From Acidimicrobiales bacterium (GTDB lineage: Bacteria; Actinomycetota; Acidimicrobiia; Acidimicrobiales; JADJXE01): a stretch of DNA of 64,000 nt. Numbering within the stretch: position 1 is the stretch's first letter; each line of letters opens with the position of its first letter. The stretch lies in NCBI GenBank assembly GCA_016716005.1, contig JADJXE010000001.1:3485001-3549000 (forward strand), in the 5' to 3' direction. Below the pieces are notes generated by a model. The model worked only from the letters and a program-made list of their open reading frames with translations. It was not told the origin of the DNA and did no database searches. Below, one piece after another: positions 61,081 through 64,000 of the stretch. The translations under genes and the position numbers were made by a program.

Positions 61081-61989
61081 TCAGGCAGGGGGCAGGTCGG
61101 CCACGAACGCCCGGTCGGCATGGTGGCGCTCGAACCCGAGGTCGGCGTACAGCGCCATGGCGGTGTCGTTGTCGGCGTCGACGTACAGCATGCCCATGTC
61201 GAGGCCCCGCCCGGCCAGGCTGTCGAGGCCGGCCAGGACCAGGCCACGGCCCAGGCCGAGGCCCTGGAACGAGGGGTCGACGGCGATCACGTAGATCTCC
61301 CCCAGCGGGGGGTGGGCGTCGCCGTGCACCTTCGTCCAGCAGAAGCCGGCGAGGCGGCCCTCGCGCTCGTGGAGGAGGAAGCCGGCCGGGTCGAACCAGG
61401 GCTCCTGCTCGCGGGCCCGCAGGGTCGCCAGGTCCCATCCTCCCTGCTCGGGGTGCGCCGCGAAGGCGCGGTTGTTGACGGCCAGCCAGGCCTCCTCGTC
61501 GTGCCCCGGCACGAAGGGGCGGCACGGGAGCGTGGCCGGCTCGTCGAGGGGCAGGGGCCGCCGGAGCTGCAGGAGCTCGCGCCCGGGCCGCAGGCCGTGG
61601 GCGGCGGTGACCGCGTACAGGTCGGCCGCCGGCCGGTAGGCCCACAGGTGCACGTGACCGCCGCCCTCGGCCCGCACCACGTCGAGCGCGCTGCCGAGCA
61701 GCTCGTCGGCGATCTGTGCGGTCTCGGGGCGGTGGTGGGGGGCGATCACCAGCTCCAGCGCCCACGAGTCGTTCCCCCGGGAGAGCTGCGCATAAGCGAC
61801 CGGGTGCTCGTGACCGGGCTCCCACGCCACGAGCCCCGCGAAGCCGGCCCGCCCGCCCTGGACCAGGTCGACCCACTGGTGGTCGGCGAGGGCCTGGTGC
61901 TCGTCGGCGTCCTCGACCAGCTCGAGCAGCTCGGCGACGGCGGCCACGTCGGCGGGCTCCATCCGACGCTTGATCTCCAACCGGCGCAC
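61081..61989 (-). CDS. mshD: Mycothiol synthase MshD
   Basis: MshD acetylates Cys-GlcN-Ins to mycothiol. From GTG 61989 the protein has 302 residues in two tandem GNAT domains; the second has FAAHPEQGGWDLATL, YVIAVDPSFQGLGLGRGLVL (acetyl-CoA loop) and MGMLYVDADNDTAMALYADLGFERHHADRAF, a strong MshD signature. TAGCCT at 62003-61998 lies 8 bases before this start, which is chosen over the longer frame from 62055. It is divergent from nth. It implies mycothiol as the low-molecular-weight thiol. Confidence 0.94.
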   Translation of the reverse strand: MRRLEIKRRMEPADVAAVAELLELVEDADEHQALADHQWVDLVQGGRAGFAGLVAWEPGHEHPVAYAQLSRGNDSWALELVIAPHHRPETAQIADELLGSALDVVRAEGGGHVHLWAYRPAADLYAVTAAHGLRPGRELLQLRRPLPLDEPATLPCRPFVPGHDEEAWLAVNNRAFAAHPEQGGWDLATLRAREQEPWFDPAGFLLHEREGRLAGFCWTKVHGDAHPPLGEIYVIAVDPSFQGLGLGRGLVLAGLDSLAGRGLDMGMLYVDADNDTAMALYADLGFERHHADRAFVADLPPA

Positions 61990-62048
61990 CGCGTCGCAGG
62001 CTACCGGTGCGATCCCGAGCGGGTCCGGGACGCCTACCCTCCGGGGTC

Positions 62049-62729
62049 GTGGCACGCCCCCGCACCCCCGCCGGCCGGGCCCGGGAGACGAGGCGGCGCC
62101 TGGCCGAGGTGTACCCCGAGGCGCACTGCGAGCTCGACCACGACGGGCCCTTCCAGCTGCTGGTCGCCACGATCCTCTCGGCCCAGTGCACCGACGCGCG
62201 GGTGAACCAGGTGACGCCGGCCCTGTTCGCCCGGTACCCGACCCCCGAGGACCTGGCCGGTGCCGACCCGGAGGAGCTGGAGCAGCTGATCCGCCCCACC
62301 GGCTTCTTCCGCTCGAAGGCCACGAGCCTGACTGGGATGGCCGCGGCGCTCGTCGAGCGGTTCGGCGGCGAGGTGCCGGGACGCATGGAGGAGCTGACGA
62401 CCCTGCCAGGGGTGGGCCGCAAGACCGCCAACGTGGTGCGGAGCGTGGCCCTCGGCCTGCCCGGCCTGCCCGTCGACACCCACGTGGGGCGGCTGGCCCG
62501 CCGGCTCGGCCTCACGGTCGAGACCGACCCGGTGAAGGTCGAGCACGAGCTCGGCGCCATCGTGCCGGCGGCCGAACGGGGCGCGTTCAGCCTCCGCCTG
62601 ATCCTCCACGGCCGGCGGGTGTGCGACGCCCGGAGGCCCCGTTGCGCCGACTGCGTGCTGAACGACTTCTGTCCATCGTCGACGGTGGTGGGGCCGCCGC
62701 GGGCGGCGCAGGGTCGGCGGGCCGACTGA
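62049..62729 (+). CDS. nth: Endonuclease III
   Basis: Nth removes oxidised pyrimidines and nicks the abasic site. The 226-residue protein has the helix-hairpin-helix LPGVGRKTANVV with the catalytic lysine in RKT, VDTHVGRLARRLGL with the catalytic Asp, and the C-terminal four-cysteine iron-sulfur loop CDARRPRCADCVLNDFC (spacing 6-2-5). TACCCT at 62035-62040 is 8 bases before GTG 62049. It is divergent from mshD across 59 bases. Confidence 0.96.
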   Translation: MARPRTPAGRARETRRRLAEVYPEAHCELDHDGPFQLLVATILSAQCTDARVNQVTPALFARYPTPEDLAGADPEELEQLIRPTGFFRSKATSLTGMAAALVERFGGEVPGRMEELTTLPGVGRKTANVVRSVALGLPGLPVDTHVGRLARRLGLTVETDPVKVEHELGAIVPAAERGAFSLRLILHGRRVCDARRPRCADCVLNDFCPSSTVVGPPRAAQGRRAD

Positions 62730-62807
62730 CCGCGGCCACGAGGTCACACCGGTCGGCCGGCCGACGGCGACGCGACCCCGGGTCGGAGACCTGCGCACCG
62801 AGGGTGG

Positions 62808-62836
62808 TTGGACGGCGCGAGGCGACGGTGTACGGT
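62808..62836 (+). promoter_or_regulatory. Promoter of candidate small RNA
   Basis: TTGGAC (62808-62813) and TACGGT (62831-62836) are exactly 17 bases apart in a gap between two convergent genes, where no protein gene needs a promoter. It would start RNA at about 62843. Confidence 0.6.
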
Positions 62837-62842
62837 GATCGG

Positions 62843-62934
62843 CGAACCAGGTTCCCGCCACCTGGTGACGGGCGACGCCGGGATCCGCCGCCTGGCGTCG
62901 CTGCGGTCGACGGCGCCCTTCGGGGCGCCGTCGC
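62843..62934 (+). ncRNA. Candidate small RNA with three stem-loops
   Basis: After the promoter at 62808-62836 come three perfect hairpins in a row: ACCAGGT/ACCTGGT (62846-62852 with 62860-62866), GCGACGCC/GGCGTCGC (62872-62879 with 62894-62901) and an 11-bp stem capped by TTCG (62908-62918 with 62923-62933). No open frame with coding character is present. The last hairpin would end the transcript. No known RNA family is recognised. The transcript would lie between nth and a convergent small gene. Confidence 0.55.
62908..62933. terminator. UUCG-capped terminator hairpin
   Basis: CGACGGCGCCC-TTCG-GGGCGCCGTCG forms an 11-bp perfect stem with the extra-stable UUCG tetraloop. It lies between the ends of nth (62729) and the convergent 66-codon gene (62946), so it could stop transcription from both sides. 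There is no U-tract. Confidence 0.65.
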
Positions 62935-62945
62935 CGCGCTCGGCG

Positions 62946-63146
62946 TCAGCTGCGCGTCAGCGAGGCCGCGGCCCGGGTGAGGCGCCTCGAGGCCAGCCGC
63001 AACGAGCGCTCGGCCTCGTGCAGGTCGGCGAGCACGTCCTCGCGGTCGGAGCCCTCGTAGCGGTCGGCAAGGCTCACGACCCGCTCGGTCAGATCCTCGA
63101 GCGCGGTCACCATCGAGGACAGGGCGGCGCCGTCGCTGGTGCTCAC
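62946..63146 (-). CDS. Small helical protein of unknown function
   Basis: The 66-residue protein starts at GTG 63146 and is almost entirely helical, with a charged coiled-coil-like pattern (VTALEDLTERVVSLADRYEGSDREDVLADLHEAERSL, about residues 13-49) and a basic LASRRLTRAAASL end. I recognise no family. CAGACT lies 6 bases ahead of the GTG, the same box seen at 52656 and 58584. It is divergent from hisD across 135 bases of featureless GC-rich sequence. Confidence 0.65.
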   Translation of the reverse strand: MSTSDGAALSSMVTALEDLTERVVSLADRYEGSDREDVLADLHEAERSLRLASRRLTRAAASLTRS

Positions 63147-63281
63147 CGACCCAGTCTGCCCCGGGACCGCAACGGGGCCGCACCGGCGCGCCGGGGCCGG
63201 GGGCCGGGGGTGGGAGCCGAGCCGGGGCCCGGAGCGGAACCGGAGCCGGGCGATCGGGGGGGCCGGGTAGCCTGCACCACC

Positions 63282-64000
63282 GTGCTGACCCGCCTCGACC
63301 TCCGTGGCGTGGCCGACCTGCGGTCGCTCCTGCCCAGGCCGGAGGTCGGACGCGAGGAGCAGCCCGTCGACGCCGTCCGGGCCATCCTGGCCGACGTGCG
63401 GGAGCGCGGCGACGCTGCGCTGGTCGACCTCACCGGCCGGTTCGACGGGGTGCAGCTGGAGTCGGTCCGGGTGCCGCCGGCCGACGTGGCCGCGGCCCTC
63501 GGGCAGGTTCCCGCCCCGCTGCGGGCCGCCCTCGAGGCGGCGGCCGCGAACGTGGAGGCCTTCCAGGCCGCCGAGCGGGCGCCCGACGTGGTGTGGGAGC
63601 GAGCCGGCGTGCGGGTGCGCACCCTCCACCGTCCCGTGGATCGCGCCGGCTGCTACGTGCCCGGTGGCCGGGCGATCTACCCGTCGACGGTGCTGATGAC
63701 CGCGATCCCGGCGCGCGCTGCGGGCGTCGCCGAGGTGGTGCTGTGCAGCCCGCCCGGGCCCGACGGGCGCATCCCCGCCCCCACGCTGGCGGCCGCGGCC
63801 GTGGCCGGCGTCGACGCCGTGTACCGGGTGGGCGGGGCCCAGGCCGTGGCCGCGCTGGCGTACGGCACCGAGAGCATCCGCCCGGTCGACGTGATCGTGG
63901 GGCCGGGCAACGTCTTCGTGGCGGTGGCCAAGCGCGAGGTCGCGGGCGTCGTGGCCGTGCCGTCGGCCTTCGCCGGCCCGTCCGAGGTGGTCGTGGTGGC
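63282..64000 (+). CDS. hisD: Histidinol dehydrogenase, N-terminal part (3' end outside window)
   Basis: HisD oxidises histidinol to histidine with NAD. The first 239 residues are present: PVDAVRAILADVRERGDAALVDLTGRFDGV, RPVDRAGCYVPGGRAIYPSTVLMTAIPARAAGV and the family signature VYRVGGAQAVAALAYGTESI with VDVIVGPGN. The signature residues of the zinc site lie further downstream. TAGCCT at 63268-63273 is 8 bases before GTG 63282. The frame runs off the window end without a stop. Confidence 0.95.
   Translation, partial: MLTRLDLRGVADLRSLLPRPEVGREEQPVDAVRAILADVRERGDAALVDLTGRFDGVQLESVRVPPADVAAALGQVPAPLRAALEAAAANVEAFQAAERAPDVVWERAGVRVRTLHRPVDRAGCYVPGGRAIYPSTVLMTAIPARAAGVAEVVLCSPPGPDGRIPAPTLAAAAVAGVDAVYRVGGAQAVAALAYGTESIRPVDVIVGPGNVFVAVAKREVAGVVAVPSAFAGPSEVVVV

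Noticed and set aside
61081..62055. mshD starting at 62055
   Set aside because: It would overlap nth and its promoter; GTG 61989 follows TAGCCT by 8 bases.
62843..62934. tRNA gene
   Set aside because: The stems do not fold into a cloverleaf and there is no anticodon arm or T-loop consensus.

Overview
The window is a very GC-rich (about 70% or more by eye) stretch of bacterial chromosome in which nearly all genes use GTG or ATG starts and many overlap by 4 bases. Several features point to an actinobacterium: a dcw cluster ending ftsQ-ftsZ-pgeF-yggS-sepF-yggT-divIVA, an eukaryote-like isoleucyl-tRNA synthetase, a proteasome activator (Bpa/PafE), a mycothiol synthase, a complete-looking late menaquinone branch and an F420-type LLM oxidoreductase. 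My inference is a member of the Acidimicrobiia or a close relative. No rRNA, tRNA, phage, transposase or CRISPR array was seen; this is core chromosome.

Layout. 1-2396: the end of an acyl-CoA dehydrogenase gene, a small unknown gene, an HNH nuclease and a lipoate-ligase-like gene. 2421-2650: nearly four tandem copies of a 61-bp repeat, followed by a strong promoter with MraZ operator repeats. 2797-16040: the division and wall operon mraZ-rsmH-ftsL-ftsI-murE-mraY-murD-ftsW-murG-murC-murB-ftsQ; murF and ddl are absent. 16041-20986: ftsZ with a palindromic leader, then the polar-growth and septation genes to divIVA. 20998-30417: ileS on the minus strand, DUF167, a lysine-rich DksA-like protein, lspA, rluD, an Rrf2 regulator, an alkaline-phosphatase-superfamily protein, then bpa overlapping murA. 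30525-34043: dnaE behind a perfect 25-bp palindrome made of two DnaA-box-like halves.

34209-44095: mixed metabolism (unknown protein, nitroreductase, DUF4097, DUF35 plus thiolase, YyaL, epoxide-hydrolase-like protein, two SDRs, an MFS exporter). 44131-52581: menaquinone genes menE, menA, menH-like, menD, menF and menG, interrupted by a phosphatase-like protein that appears circularly permuted. 52670-58163: acyl-CoA metabolism (dehydrogenase, M20 amidohydrolase, acyl-CoA synthetase, LLM oxidoreductase, MaoC hydratase). 58219-64000: a small membrane protein, a nucleotidyltransferase, diverged copies of the 61-bp repeat, a cytochrome c overlapping rlmN, mshD, nth, a likely unannotated small RNA, and the start of hisD.

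Two results stand out. First, at least 18 genes carry a TANNNT-like -10 box only 6-8 bases before the start codon, so they are probably transcribed as leaderless mRNAs; this fixes several start sites (ileS, Rrf2, MFS, mshD, MaoC). Second, the gap between nth and a small convergent gene holds a TTGGAC-17-TACGGT promoter followed by three perfect consecutive stem-loops, the last a UUCG-capped hairpin: a strong candidate for an undescribed small RNA of about 92 nt.
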